A stretch of 13,590 nucleotides of DNA, from contig DAOWEV010000051.1 of the NCBI GenBank assembly GCA_030638325.1, positions 1 to 13,590 of the forward strand. Reading direction: 5' to 3'. Source of the DNA: Bacteroidales bacterium (lineage in GTDB: Bacteria; Bacteroidota; Bacteroidia; Bacteroidales; JAGOPY01). The position numbers and the translations under genes were made by a program. Of the stretch, positions 6,491-13,590 are shown piece by piece. The notes beneath the pieces were generated by a model. It saw nothing but the letters and a program-made list of their open reading frames with translations. It was not told where the DNA came from and ran no database searches. The stretch's first letter is position 1. Each line of letters opens with the position of its first letter.

Positions 6491-9433
6491 TTATTTGTCC
6501 TTATCGATCAAGGCTTCGTACAATATTTCAACCGGATGGTAAGCCAACCTCCCGGTTCCGTCCTTGATTTGCTGGCGGCAGGATGTTCCCGGAGCGGCGA
6601 TCAGAATATTCTCTGCAGTTTTTCTGACTTCAGGAAATAACACCAGCTCTCCGACTTTCATAGACAGTTCATAATGTTCCTTCTCATAACCGAAAGCGCC
6701 TGCCATGCCACAGCATCCTGACTTTATCTCTTCAGTGGTGTAATGCTCAGGGATTGACAGCATATCCAGGGTTGGTTCAACTGAAGCAAGGGATTTCTGA
6801 TGGCAGTGCCCGTGGACTTTAATATGTTTTTTCTGACCGGTGAAAAGCTTCCTGCTGATCCTGCCGGCTGCCGCTTCTTTGGCCAGGAACTCTTCAATCA
6901 AAAAACAGTTATCTGCCAGATCCAAAGCGGCTTCTTTAAGCTCGTGACTTACAAGTTTGGGATATTCATCCCTGAATGATAGTATTCCGGACGGTTCTAT
7001 TCCGATCAATGGTTTTTCTGAAGTCACAATCTCTTTCAGGAATAAAACATTTTCATTGGCAATCTTTTTTGCCTTTCTGACAAGTCCTTTTGAAAGAAAG
7101 GTTCTGCCACTCCATGTGTGTTTTGGGATATCCACTTCATACCCCAGCTTCTGGAGTAATTGAATGGTCTTGATGCCAATCTGAACATCTTGGTAATCAG
7201 TAAATTCGTCGACAAACAGATAGATTTTTCTGCCGGGTAATGCCGGGTCATTTTGATCGTATAAATGAGCCTTTGCCCAGGCCCGCAAGGTTGTTTTGTA
7301 GAGGGCAGGAAGGCTTCTTTGAGATGTAAAGCCGAGTATTTTTTTTAAGATCCCTGATATAAGTTTGTTTTTGACAGCGAAGTTATAGACCCCGGGCAGC
7401 AGGCTTCCCAGCCTGTTTAATTCAGGGATGTGGGCAATGAACCAGGACCGTATGGGTACCCCATTAGCATCATAATAATGCTGCAGAAATTCAGCTTTAT
7501 ACCTCGTCATATCAATGTTCGAAGGGCATTCGGATAAACATGCCTTACATGACAGGCACAGGTCCATCACCTCGTAAAGTTCTTTATGGTCGAAAGGATT
7601 TTTTTTAGTGGAATTGATCAGGAACTCTCTAAGCAGGTTGGCCCTTGCCCTTGTTGCAGCGTTTTCGTCACGGGTAGCCATATAACTGGGGCACATGGTT
7701 CCCCCGATAACCTCCGACTTTCTGCAATCGCCCGAACCATTACATTTTTCGACAGCCCTGATAACACCTTGCTCTTCAGAAAAGTCAAAATAGGTCTCTA
7801 TTTCCCTGACCTTCCTGCCTCGCTGATGCCGCAGGCCCGTATTCATGCGGGGAGTGCCAGTGATCTTTCCCGGATTAAAAATATTGCCGGGGTCCCAGGC
7901 CTGTTTGATCTCTTTCAGTAGCTGAAAGTTCTTTTGTCCTATCACCACCGGGATGAATTCACCTCTCAGGCGGCCATCGCCGTGCTCCCCACTCAGGGAT
8001 CCACGGTATTTTTTGACCAGGACTGCGATCTCCCTTGCCAGTGTGCGGAACAATTCGACATGTTCAGGATCTTTCAGGTTCAGGACAGGTCTCAGGTGCA
8101 GTTCTCCGGTAGCAATATGGGCGTGGTAAACACATTCCAGGCCATGCTTCTCGATGATTATATTGAAGTCCATAATATAATCCGGCAGGTCTTCCGGAAG
8201 CACAGCAGTATCTTCAATAACGGAAACCGGCTTCGAGTCACCCGGCATGTTCGAAAGCACTCCGAGGCCGGCTCTGCGAAGCGCCCATACTTTTTGAATG
8301 TCATCGCCTGAGATCACAGGAAAGTGATATCCCAGCCCTGCATTTTGCAGGTCTTTTTCAAGTTTTGATGTTATTTCATCAATTTCTTCCCGGGTGTCCC
8401 TGGCAAATTCCACGATCAAAATTGCGCCCGGCTCATCCTCCAGGAAAAACCGGTTTTTTCTCAGCCCAATATTATCCCGCGTCAGGTTCAGGATGGTTTT
8501 ATCCATCAGTTCGACTGCCCCGGGTTTATGTTTCAGGGCAAGCAGGTTTCCCTTCAAAGCTTGCTCCAGGGTATCAAAATGCACACATACCAGGGCTTTT
8601 TCAGCAGGGGGGAGGGGCACAAGATGAAGTTTGATCTCAGTCATAAATCCCAGGGTTCCTTCAGAACCTGCAATCAGCTTACAGAAATTGAACTTTTCAG
8701 CTCCCTCTGTAAATGGGTTTGTATCCAGCAGAAGATCGATAGCGTATCCGGTGTTCCTTCTTTTTATTTTCTTGTCGGGGAATTCTTTCCGGATCTCCTG
8801 CTGATTTTGTTCATTGGAAAGAATGGTCCTGATATTCCTGTAGATATTCGACTCAAGGCTGCTTTCTTCACACTTCTTTCTGAATTCTTCCTTTGAGATC
8901 TGGTTGAATTCAGCCTCTGAGCCATCTGAGAGAATCATCTTTACAGATAATAAATGGTCTCTTGTGCTACCATAGATCAATGAATGTGCACCGCAGGCAT
9001 TATTACCCACCATACCCCCGATCATGCAGCGGTTTGAAGTGGAGGTTTCCGGCCCAAAGAACAGCCCGAACGGAAAAAGTGCCTGGTTTAGCTCATCCAG
9101 CACTACTCCAGGCTCTACTCTAACCCACTGCTCCTTCTCATTGATCTCAAGTATGGCTGTCATATACCGCGAAATGTCCACCACAATGCCATTTCCCACT
9201 ACCTGACCGGCAAGTGATGTGCCTGCACCCCTCGGGATCAGGGATGTATGCTGTTCCCTCGCAAAATTTACGAGCCGGATGATGTCTTCCTTATTCCGGG
9301 GACGAACAACAGCTACAGGTACTTCCCGGTATACCGAAGCATCCGTGGCATACATCAGCCGGATCGCTTCCCCTGTAAACACATCACCGTCAATGGTATT
9401 CGCAAGCTTATTGAAGTTACCTGTAATTGACAT
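6491..9433 (-). CDS. FAD- and 4Fe-4S-containing 2-hydroxyacid dehydrogenase (YdiJ / GlcD-GlcF fusion type)
   Basis: At 980 residues this fuses a flavin dehydrogenase to an iron-sulfur and cysteine-rich module, close in plan to E. coli YdiJ (about 1018 residues). The FAD-binding domain (about 35-275) shows PRGAGTSLAGQ (67-77), GPETSTSNRCMIGGMVGNN (127-145) and GSEGTLG (256-262). The FAD-oxidase C-terminal domain (about 276-525) has HAHIATGELHLRP (437-449), SGEHGDGRLRG (481-491) and PGKI (521-524). The iron-sulfur region has Cys564, Cys570 and Cys581, then CLSCKACLSECP (626-637). The C-terminal CCG-type domain has HGHCHQK (874-880), GCCGMAG (907-913) and GTSC (949-952). The reaction is oxidation of a D-2-hydroxyacid to the 2-oxoacid with electrons passed through the clusters. 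D-lactate, D-2-hydroxyglutarate and glycolate are all possible substrates and the sequence does not decide. No transmembrane segment is seen. It lies 116 bp after lplA on the same strand and ends 12 bp from the convergent upstream gene. Confidence 0.9.
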   Translation of the reverse strand: MSITGNFNKLANTIDGDVFTGEAIRLMYATDASVYREVPVAVVRPRNKEDIIRLVNFAREQHTSLIPRGAGTSLAGQVVGNGIVVDISRYMTAILEINEKEQWVRVEPGVVLDELNQALFPFGLFFGPETSTSNRCMIGGMVGNNACGAHSLIYGSTRDHLLSVKMILSDGSEAEFNQISKEEFRKKCEESSLESNIYRNIRTILSNEQNQQEIRKEFPDKKIKRRNTGYAIDLLLDTNPFTEGAEKFNFCKLIAGSEGTLGFMTEIKLHLVPLPPAEKALVCVHFDTLEQALKGNLLALKHKPGAVELMDKTILNLTRDNIGLRKNRFFLEDEPGAILIVEFARDTREEIDEITSKLEKDLQNAGLGYHFPVISGDDIQKVWALRRAGLGVLSNMPGDSKPVSVIEDTAVLPEDLPDYIMDFNIIIEKHGLECVYHAHIATGELHLRPVLNLKDPEHVELFRTLAREIAVLVKKYRGSLSGEHGDGRLRGEFIPVVIGQKNFQLLKEIKQAWDPGNIFNPGKITGTPRMNTGLRHQRGRKVREIETYFDFSEEQGVIRAVEKCNGSGDCRKSEVIGGTMCPSYMATRDENAATRARANLLREFLINSTKKNPFDHKELYEVMDLCLSCKACLSECPSNIDMTRYKAEFLQHYYDANGVPIRSWFIAHIPELNRLGSLLPGVYNFAVKNKLISGILKKILGFTSQRSLPALYKTTLRAWAKAHLYDQNDPALPGRKIYLFVDEFTDYQDVQIGIKTIQLLQKLGYEVDIPKHTWSGRTFLSKGLVRKAKKIANENVLFLKEIVTSEKPLIGIEPSGILSFRDEYPKLVSHELKEAALDLADNCFLIEEFLAKEAAAGRISRKLFTGQKKHIKVHGHCHQKSLASVEPTLDMLSIPEHYTTEEIKSGCCGMAGAFGYEKEHYELSMKVGELVLFPEVRKTAENILIAAPGTSCRQQIKDGTGRLAYHPVEILYEALIDKDK

Positions 9434-9450
9434 TCAAAGTATAGTTTGAA
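9433..9450 (-). promoter_or_regulatory. Short dyad overlapping the start of the FAD/Fe-S dehydrogenase gene
   Basis: The arms ttcaaa (9433-9438) and tttgaa (9445-9450) form a perfect 6-bp inverted repeat around a 6-base centre, overlapping the first base of the start codon. It could be an operator or a small hairpin that affects initiation. A dyad this short in AT-rich DNA may be chance. Confidence 0.25.
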
Positions 9451-9477
9451 TCTGTATATTAAGTAGCTATTGCTTTA

Positions 9478-9526
9478 ATTTACGATTTGAAATTAAATCT
9501 AAAATCGTTAATCGTTAATCGTTAAT
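9478..9526. repeat. Heptamer array between lplA and the dehydrogenase gene
   Basis: Seven 7-bp units run in register: atttacg, atttgaa, attaaat, ctaaaat, then cgttaat three times. The first block is partly the reverse complement of the last: 9478-9488 pairs with 9502-9512 at 10 of 11 positions, so a hairpin can form. It lies in the 116-bp gap between two minus-strand genes. The same unit family recurs at 11645-11679. Confidence 0.75.
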
Positions 9527-9549
9527 CGATATTCAAATAAAATGATTAG

Positions 9550-10527
9550 TCAAAATAAATGATCCGCCAGGTGCTCTGATAAATAGTTTTCAGTATCATC
9601 TTCAAATGTATGAATTTTCAATTCATTCCTGATAATAAGTTTGATATGTTGGAGATCAGTTAAGATATTTTCAATATGGTAATATCTCATTCCCTTAGCA
9701 TCTTCGATCACGGCTTTATTTATAAGGCCGTTTTTTGTAAAGATCTGAATATTAATGCATTCATCATTATAATACAGCTTATTCTTAAATTCATATTTTG
9801 GTGAATAACCGAAATTCCAATCCTTTCTTCGGTACTTTTCTGCTGCAAGTATTTCTATTCTTTTCAAATCTTTTTTGGTGAGCTCATAAGGCTGGGTTAT
9901 ATCGAAATATCCAATCAAAAACTTAAAGATCTTCTGCATAAAATCCTCAACGGTCATGGGATATGGCAAATGGTCAGAAATATTTGTAAGCCTGCTTCTG
10001 ATCGACCTGACGGATTTATCAATGTACCGTTCTTCATGAGTCTGAATGGCTTCTTCCAACATATTCAGGTTTGTGCTGAATAAAAGCGTGCCATGGTGCA
10101 GGACTTTATCCCTGTACACATGTGCTGCATTGCCCGAGAATTTCAGGCCATCAATACAGAGATTGCTTTTTCCTTCAAATGATGCATTGATACCGGTTTC
10201 TTTCATAAAATCCAGGATGGGTCCGGTGTGCTTTTTAAAGTCGATGAGTTTTTTCCTGTCTCCCCTGGATGTGAATGAATAATTGATGTTTCCCGGGTCG
10301 TGATAGACAGTTCCACCTCCGGTTATCCTTCGTATGACAGGGATTTTGTGTTGCTCAACGAAGGCATGATTGATCTCACGGGCTGTATTTTGATGTTTGC
10401 CTATGATAATTGAAGGGTTGTTATGCCAGATCATGAATGTATCTTCCTCTATCTCTTTTAACACATACTCCTCGGTAGCGATATTAATATAGGGGTCCCT
10501 GTTTTCTCTTTTGATAAAAAGCATCAT
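9550..10527 (-). CDS. lplA: Lipoate-protein ligase A
   Basis: LplA activates lipoate with ATP to lipoyl-AMP and transfers it to a lysine of lipoyl domains (2-oxoacid dehydrogenase E2 subunits, glycine cleavage H protein) in the cytoplasm. The 325 residues match the two-domain bacterial enzyme. The catalytic domain shows NIATEEYVL (15-23), RRITGGGTVYHDPGNINYSF (66-85), GLKFSGNAAHVYRDKVLHHG (127-146) and TLLFSTNL (147-154). Lys129 in GLKFSGNA corresponds to the lysine that holds lipoyl-AMP. The C-terminal accessory domain spans about 240-325. Two adjacent ATG codons (10527 and 10524 on the minus strand) can serve as the start; the first is given. The neighbouring downstream dehydrogenase is not lipoylated, so co-location gives no direct functional link. 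Confidence 0.95.
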   Translation of the reverse strand: MMLFIKRENRDPYINIATEEYVLKEIEEDTFMIWHNNPSIIIGKHQNTAREINHAFVEQHKIPVIRRITGGGTVYHDPGNINYSFTSRGDRKKLIDFKKHTGPILDFMKETGINASFEGKSNLCIDGLKFSGNAAHVYRDKVLHHGTLLFSTNLNMLEEAIQTHEERYIDKSVRSIRSRLTNISDHLPYPMTVEDFMQKIFKFLIGYFDITQPYELTKKDLKRIEILAAEKYRRKDWNFGYSPKYEFKNKLYYNDECINIQIFTKNGLINKAVIEDAKGMRYYHIENILTDLQHIKLIIRNELKIHTFEDDTENYLSEHLADHLF

Positions 10528-10545
10528 GCCGGCTTGTTTGACCTA

Positions 10546-10553
10546 CAAAGCTA
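10546..10553 (-). promoter_or_regulatory. Candidate -7 promoter element of lplA
   Basis: On the minus strand this reads TAGCTTTG, an exact match to TAnnTTTG, 18 bases before the first lplA ATG. The upstream -33 region has only a weak T-rich candidate. The resulting leader would be about 10 to 15 bases. Confidence 0.4.
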
Positions 10554-10629
10554 TTTCTTTTTATGGTACTATTTTGTACTAAAAGTGAACTAAGTTGCAT
10601 TATGCACAAACTGTTGATTAATAGAATTT

Positions 10630-10788
10630 CAATAGCCCCGTCCTTTAGGGCGGGGAAGGATTGTTGCCCATTTACCTCCTCTTCAAAATTCTGGAAATTT
10701 TATAAAAGTAAAAAATAAAATTTCCAGAATTTTGAAGAGGGCTGCGTTACTTGCTTTTCAATCCACGCCTTGAAAGGCGGGACTATTG
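10630..10788. repeat. Nested inverted-repeat element resembling a REP/BIME
   Basis: The outer units are two inverted, related sequences. The left (10630-10663) begins CAATAGCCCCG, folds as ccccgtcc-ttta-gggcgggg, and ends in GGATTG. The right (10759-10788), read on the minus strand, begins CAATAGTCCCG, folds around cgccttt/aaggcg, and also ends in GGATTG. Between them sits a perfect 26-bp palindrome: arms 10678-10703 and 10715-10740 with an 11-base A-rich loop. GC-rich hairpins preceded by a conserved short tetranucleotide-like foot (here ATAG) and arranged head to head are typical of REP pairs mobilised by RAYT (IS200-like Y1) transposases. No such transposase gene is in the window. The element occupies the divergent spacer between lplA and the lipoprotein gene. 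Confidence 0.75.
10678..10740. repeat. Perfect 26-bp palindrome with 11-base loop
   Basis: The left arm starts cctcttcaaaattctgg at 10678 and is matched base for base by the right arm ending ccagaattttgaagagg at 10740. All 26 pairs are Watson-Crick and the loop is aaaagtaaaaa (10704-10714). Any transcript crossing it would form a very stable hairpin. Lack of any mismatch indicates recent origin or selection. Confidence 0.95.
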
Positions 10789-10860
10789 ATAGCTCTTAAC
10801 ATAAAGTTTGTGAATTATTCAGGCTAAAGTAAAAAGCGCCTGAAGTAATTTAAAAATAAA

Positions 10861-10980
10861 TTTAAAATTTAAAATTTCGATTCATCCCGGTGAAGTATTT
10901 TAGTACTTTTAACACTATAATCCCTATAGAATTTCTTACAAAGCATTTATAATTTAAAATTTATAATTTAGAATTTAATA
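10861..10980. repeat. AT-rich heptamer units before the lipoprotein gene
   Basis: Two tttaaaa units stand at 10861-10874. At 10946-10980 five heptamers are in register: tttataa, tttaaaa, tttataa, tttagaa, tttaata. One further 7-base step (ttcaggc) brings the array exactly to the ATG at 10988. The composition is so AT-rich that part of the pattern could be chance, but the exact 7-bp register over 35 bases is notable. Confidence 0.6.
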
Positions 10981-10987
10981 TTCAGGC

Positions 10988-11584
10988 ATGAAGTTTATAA
11001 AAGCAATTATCGTCCAGTTGTTAGTTTTAGCGATGTCATCCTGTAATGTGTTGCAGCAGGCATCTGAAATATCCAGGCTTTCGAAATGTGAATTCAGGTT
11101 ATATACTGTTGAGGATGTCACTTTAGCAGGTATTAACTTCCAGCATGTTGATTCCTATGATGATTTGGATTTGATGGATGTGCTAAAGATCAGCTCTGCA
11201 GTCGCAAATGGCTCTTTGCCATTGTTGTTCAGTTTAAATGTTCAGGCGCGGAATCCCAATTCCGGGGTAGCTGCCATGAACAGGATGGACTGGGTTCTTT
11301 ATATCGATGATATTGAAATAACTCAAGGACTTGTCAATGAGAGGATTGAGATCCCGCCTGATGGCGGTGTTACCACTATTCCGGTGGGAATACATCTTGA
11401 CCTGATGGAAGTCCTGACAGGCGAATCGGCCGATGCCGTAATAAATTTCGCCCTCAATCTGGCTGGTACGGGAAACAGGCCCACCAGGATCATGTTGAAG
11501 GCAAAACCAACCATCTATGTTAGTGGGCAGGCAATTGAATACCCGGGATATATTAAGATTAAGACGGAGTTTACTTCGTTATAA
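10988..11584 (+). CDS. LEA type 2-like lipoprotein
   Basis: This 198-residue protein starts with a lipoprotein signal (MKFIKAIIVQLLVLAMSSC) with the lipidated cysteine at position 19. It is probably anchored to the inner or outer membrane facing the periplasm. Residues about 60-165 resemble the LEA-2/WHy domain: VQARNPNSG (84-92), WVLYIDDIEITQGLV (101-115), then a beta-rich stretch with IEIPPDGGVTTIPV. Such domains are small beta sandwiches whose bacterial role is unsettled. The molecule has no enzyme motif. It is transcribed divergently from lplA, is preceded by AT-rich heptamers, and is convergent to the hydro-lyase gene, so it is probably a single-gene unit. Confidence 0.8.
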   Translation: MKFIKAIIVQLLVLAMSSCNVLQQASEISRLSKCEFRLYTVEDVTLAGINFQHVDSYDDLDLMDVLKISSAVANGSLPLLFSLNVQARNPNSGVAAMNRMDWVLYIDDIEITQGLVNERIEIPPDGGVTTIPVGIHLDLMEVLTGESADAVINFALNLAGTGNRPTRIMLKAKPTIYVSGQAIEYPGYIKIKTEFTSL

Positions 11585-11588
11585 TATG

Positions 11589-11679
11589 TTTACAATTTAC
11601 AATTTACGATTGAAGATTAACGATAGTGTGAAAAAAAATCTGAAATCGTTAATCTACAATCGTTAATCGTTAATCAATT
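11589..11679. repeat. Inverted heptamer arrays between convergent genes, 13 x 7 bp in register
   Basis: Five heptamers run from 11589 to 11623 (tttacaa, tttacaa, tttacga, ttgaaga, ttaacga). A 21-base (3 x 7) A-rich spacer follows, and then five more at 11645-11679 (atcgtta, atctaca, atcgtta, atcgtta, atcaatt). The two arrays are roughly reverse complements: 11606-11624 pairs with 11645-11663 at 18 of 19 positions. Lying between the ends of two convergent genes, the hairpin could act as a bidirectional terminator. However, its A/T run is in the loop rather than after the stem. Confidence 0.8.
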
Positions 11680-11716
11680 TGATTGCAGCTTTGTGTTGCG
11701 TTAGGAATAATATATG

Positions 11717-13528
11717 CTAAAAAAGAAGCCCCCCTCTTTTATAGATCTCATATTGAACATCAGAGAATCCCCTTATTGCTGAAGTCATACCATTACGTAA
11801 GTTGGTGATCTCACCGGTACGGTAATCAACCCGGAGCTTGTCGCCCTCTTTCAGATCAATTTCTTTGAGGGCTTCAGGATCATAACCCAGCACAGGCATG
11901 GCTGCGTTCACAGCGTTTCTTTCGTAGATGGCGCCGTAAGATTCTGCAAGAATACAACTGATGCCTAAGGACTTAAAGCAGTCAACGGCCTGTTGCCTGG
12001 AGCTTCCGGCTCCAAAGTTCTTTGCGGTGATAAGAATATCACCGGGCTGGACTTTTTTCGCAAAGTCGGTATGGCCTTCCAGGTTATCAAAGGTATACTG
12101 TCCCATGGTGGCTATATCCGTAATGGTAAGGTAGCGGTTGTGGAAGATCATGTCGGTATCGATGTCGTCTTGCAGGATTAGCCATGCCCTGCCTTCAGCA
12201 ACAGTAAGTTTTTCAGCAGGAGCTTTCCGCTTTTCAGTTGGTCCGGCCACACCGGTTGTTTCAGGTCTTTCGAAAACAGCTGGTTCAGCAGGAATATCGT
12301 CCATTCCGGTAATATATCCGGCTACGGCTGAGGCGGCTACTGTTGCTGGAGAGGCTAAGTAAACCTCTCCTTTGCCCTGTTTGCCTGCAAAGTTCCGGTT
12401 TCCGGTACTGATGGTGATCTCCCCGGGCCCATTTTGCCCGACCTGGCCGGCGGCACAGCCTGCACAACCGGCATTGGAGACCAGCGCACCAGCCTCTTTG
12501 AAGATCCTGATAAGGCCTTCATCAAGGGCTTGCTTCCAGATATTGTCGGTTGTAGGAACGATCTTAAGCACTACTCCTGGAGCCACTTTATTGTCTTTCA
12601 GGATTGTAGCTGTAATGCGAAGATCTTCGATCCTGCCGTTGGTACAACTGCCAATAAAGGCTGAGTCGATCTTGGTATATTTTACTTTTTCCAGGTCTAC
12701 ATCGTCATGCGGACGGCCCGGCCTCGCTATCATTGGCCGGAACTTTCCCAGGTCGACATCAAACACCTCTAAATATTGTGCATCCTCATCGGCGAAGACG
12801 GCTTCGGACTTCTTTCCGGACCGCTGTTCAAGTTCCTCCATGATCTTCGGGGTTGGCGGTATCAGGAGGATGATGGCCCCCATTTCCGTTGCCATGGAAG
12901 AGATGGTGATACGTTCGTCCAGGGAAAGATCTTCAACCTCTTCCCCGTATAGTTCAACTGAATAACCCAGCAGCTTGTTCGCCCCGAAGATATTCAGCAG
13001 GTTCAGCGCTATATCTTTCGCTGAGACATTGCCAGGCCTTTTTCCATACAAATTGATCCTGACGGATTCGGGAACCTTGAACCAGATCGAGCCGTTGGCC
13101 CATGCTGCCGCAATATCCTGATCGCCCATTCCCTGCCCAAAAGCGCCAACAGCTCCCATGATATTAGCATGAGAGTCGGTGGAGATAAAAGTGCCCCCGG
13201 GCCTTACCAGTCCTTTGTCGATAGCCTGGTGTGTCCCTATTCCGGTATTGATATCATATACTTTGATCCCGTTCTCGCGGGCGTACTGCCGGCAGAAATG
13301 CTGGTTGGCTGCATATTTCTGGTCCGACCCACCCGGGTTGGTATCGAAGGTAAAAAATGTTTTCTCCGGGTCTTTGACTTTCAGCTTATTGTTGATCAGG
13401 TTTTTTACCACATTAGGTCCCCCGAAATCCCGTGCTACCCTGGCATCGATCTCAATATCTGCAATGTCACCCGGCTTAACGGTTTCATACCTGGAATGGC
13501 TGGCGATAATTTTTTCTATAATAGTCAT
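11717..13528 (-). CDS. Fused LeuC-LeuD-type hydro-lyase of the aconitase superfamily
   Basis: The 603 residues join a LeuC-like large part (about 1-410) and a LeuD-like swivel domain (about 444-603) by a Pro/Glu-rich linker (411-443). Family features are GIGTHQ (96-101), STDSHANIMGAVGAFGQGMG (116-135), WFKVPESVRINLYG (149-162), and three probable 4Fe-4S ligands: Cys295 (IGSCTNGRIEDLR), Cys355 and Cys358 (NAGCAGC). The swivel domain has DDIDTDMIFHNRYL (454-467) and the phosphate/carboxylate-binding GAGSSRQQA (506-514). Members isomerise 3-isopropylmalate, homocitrate or citrate. The specificity loop reads YLTI here, unlike the YLRT and YLVY loops I recall for archaeal homoaconitase and isopropylmalate isomerase, so I assign no substrate. 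Against E. coli LeuC the Asp-His dyad (MDHN) appears as Asp62-Thr63 (FDTN). No other leucine or lysine pathway gene is nearby. The start codon is ATG, directly preceded by octamer repeats. Confidence 0.85.
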   Translation of the reverse strand: MTIIEKIIASHSRYETVKPGDIADIEIDARVARDFGGPNVVKNLINNKLKVKDPEKTFFTFDTNPGGSDQKYAANQHFCRQYARENGIKVYDINTGIGTHQAIDKGLVRPGGTFISTDSHANIMGAVGAFGQGMGDQDIAAAWANGSIWFKVPESVRINLYGKRPGNVSAKDIALNLLNIFGANKLLGYSVELYGEEVEDLSLDERITISSMATEMGAIILLIPPTPKIMEELEQRSGKKSEAVFADEDAQYLEVFDVDLGKFRPMIARPGRPHDDVDLEKVKYTKIDSAFIGSCTNGRIEDLRITATILKDNKVAPGVVLKIVPTTDNIWKQALDEGLIRIFKEAGALVSNAGCAGCAAGQVGQNGPGEITISTGNRNFAGKQGKGEVYLASPATVAASAVAGYITGMDDIPAEPAVFERPETTGVAGPTEKRKAPAEKLTVAEGRAWLILQDDIDTDMIFHNRYLTITDIATMGQYTFDNLEGHTDFAKKVQPGDILITAKNFGAGSSRQQAVDCFKSLGISCILAESYGAIYERNAVNAAMPVLGYDPEALKEIDLKEGDKLRVDYRTGEITNLRNGMTSAIRGFSDVQYEIYKRGGLLF

Positions 13529-13530
13529 GT

Positions 13531-13570
13531 ATTTGTTTATTTGTTTATTCGTTTATTCGTTTATTTGTTT
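13531..13570. repeat. Octamer tandem array (5 x 8 bp) upstream of the hydro-lyase gene
   Basis: Five 8-bp units are contiguous on the plus strand: atttgttt, atttgttt, attcgttt, attcgttt, atttgttt. On the coding (minus) strand they read as AAACAAAT and AAACGAAT units, ending two bases before the ATG. The array therefore forms the proximal leader of the gene, and any change in copy number would change leader length. Confidence 0.9.
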
Positions 13571-13590
13571 AAGTCAACCGCCTACCGTCA

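Noticed and set aside
7586..8896. Plus-strand open frames of 77-125 codons opposite the FAD/Fe-S dehydrogenase
   Set aside because: They are antisense shadows of a gene whose flavin and iron-sulfur motifs run without interruption on the minus strand.
12372..12965. 197-codon plus-strand open frame opposite the hydro-lyase gene
   Set aside because: It lies wholly within a well-supported minus-strand enzyme with conserved motifs. Its translation shows no domain.

Overview
The window looks like chromosomal DNA of a member of the Bacteroidota. The evidence is indirect. None of the starts I inspected has a clear purine-rich ribosome binding site. Two promoter candidates match the Bacteroidota -7 pattern TAnnTTTG. 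The protein set also fits: a ribosomal protein S1 with a Lys/Glu-rich tail, an RNase Z opening with ILGSGAAIP, an exported sulfatase-modifying-factor (FGE-fold) protein, an LEA-like lipoprotein, and spacers full of short repeats. I could not run a search, so no species is assigned.

Layout. Positions 1-1116 hold the 3' part of rpsA, closed by a strong hairpin terminator. Its T-run stops 15 bases before the GTG start of rnz (1201-2112). A 1.37-kb gene-free block follows (2113-3484). It contains heptamer and octamer tandem arrays, a small hairpin, two divergent copies of a leader sequence, and an inverted pair of about 72-bp palindromic elements. The second leader copy drives a two-gene cassette of exported proteins: an FGE-fold protein without catalytic cysteines (3485-5098) and a protein with six GGxxDGF repeats (5111-6478). 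Convergent to it lie two minus-strand genes: a long FAD / 4Fe-4S 2-hydroxyacid dehydrogenase of the YdiJ/GlcD-GlcF type (6491-9433) and lplA (9550-10527). The divergent spacer 10528-10987 carries a nested inverted-repeat element that resembles a REP/BIME. A small lipoprotein (10988-11584) follows, convergent to a fused LeuC-LeuD-type hydro-lyase (11717-13528).

Function. The metabolic genes concern translation (rpsA), tRNA 3'-end maturation (rnz), oxidation of a 2-hydroxyacid, lipoate attachment and an aconitase-superfamily reaction. They do not form an obvious single pathway. The exported pair is the only clear accessory cassette.

The most unusual signal is in the spacers rather than the genes. 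Several intergenic regions contain runs of 7-bp units with different sequences. In at least two places these are arranged as inverted arrays in register, one centred at about 3300 and one at about 11634. Other short arrays abut a start or stop codon. Together with the BIME-like element and the duplicated, interrupted leader, this suggests active small-repeat dynamics in this genome. I see no CRISPR array, tRNA, rRNA, transposase or reverse transcriptase gene.
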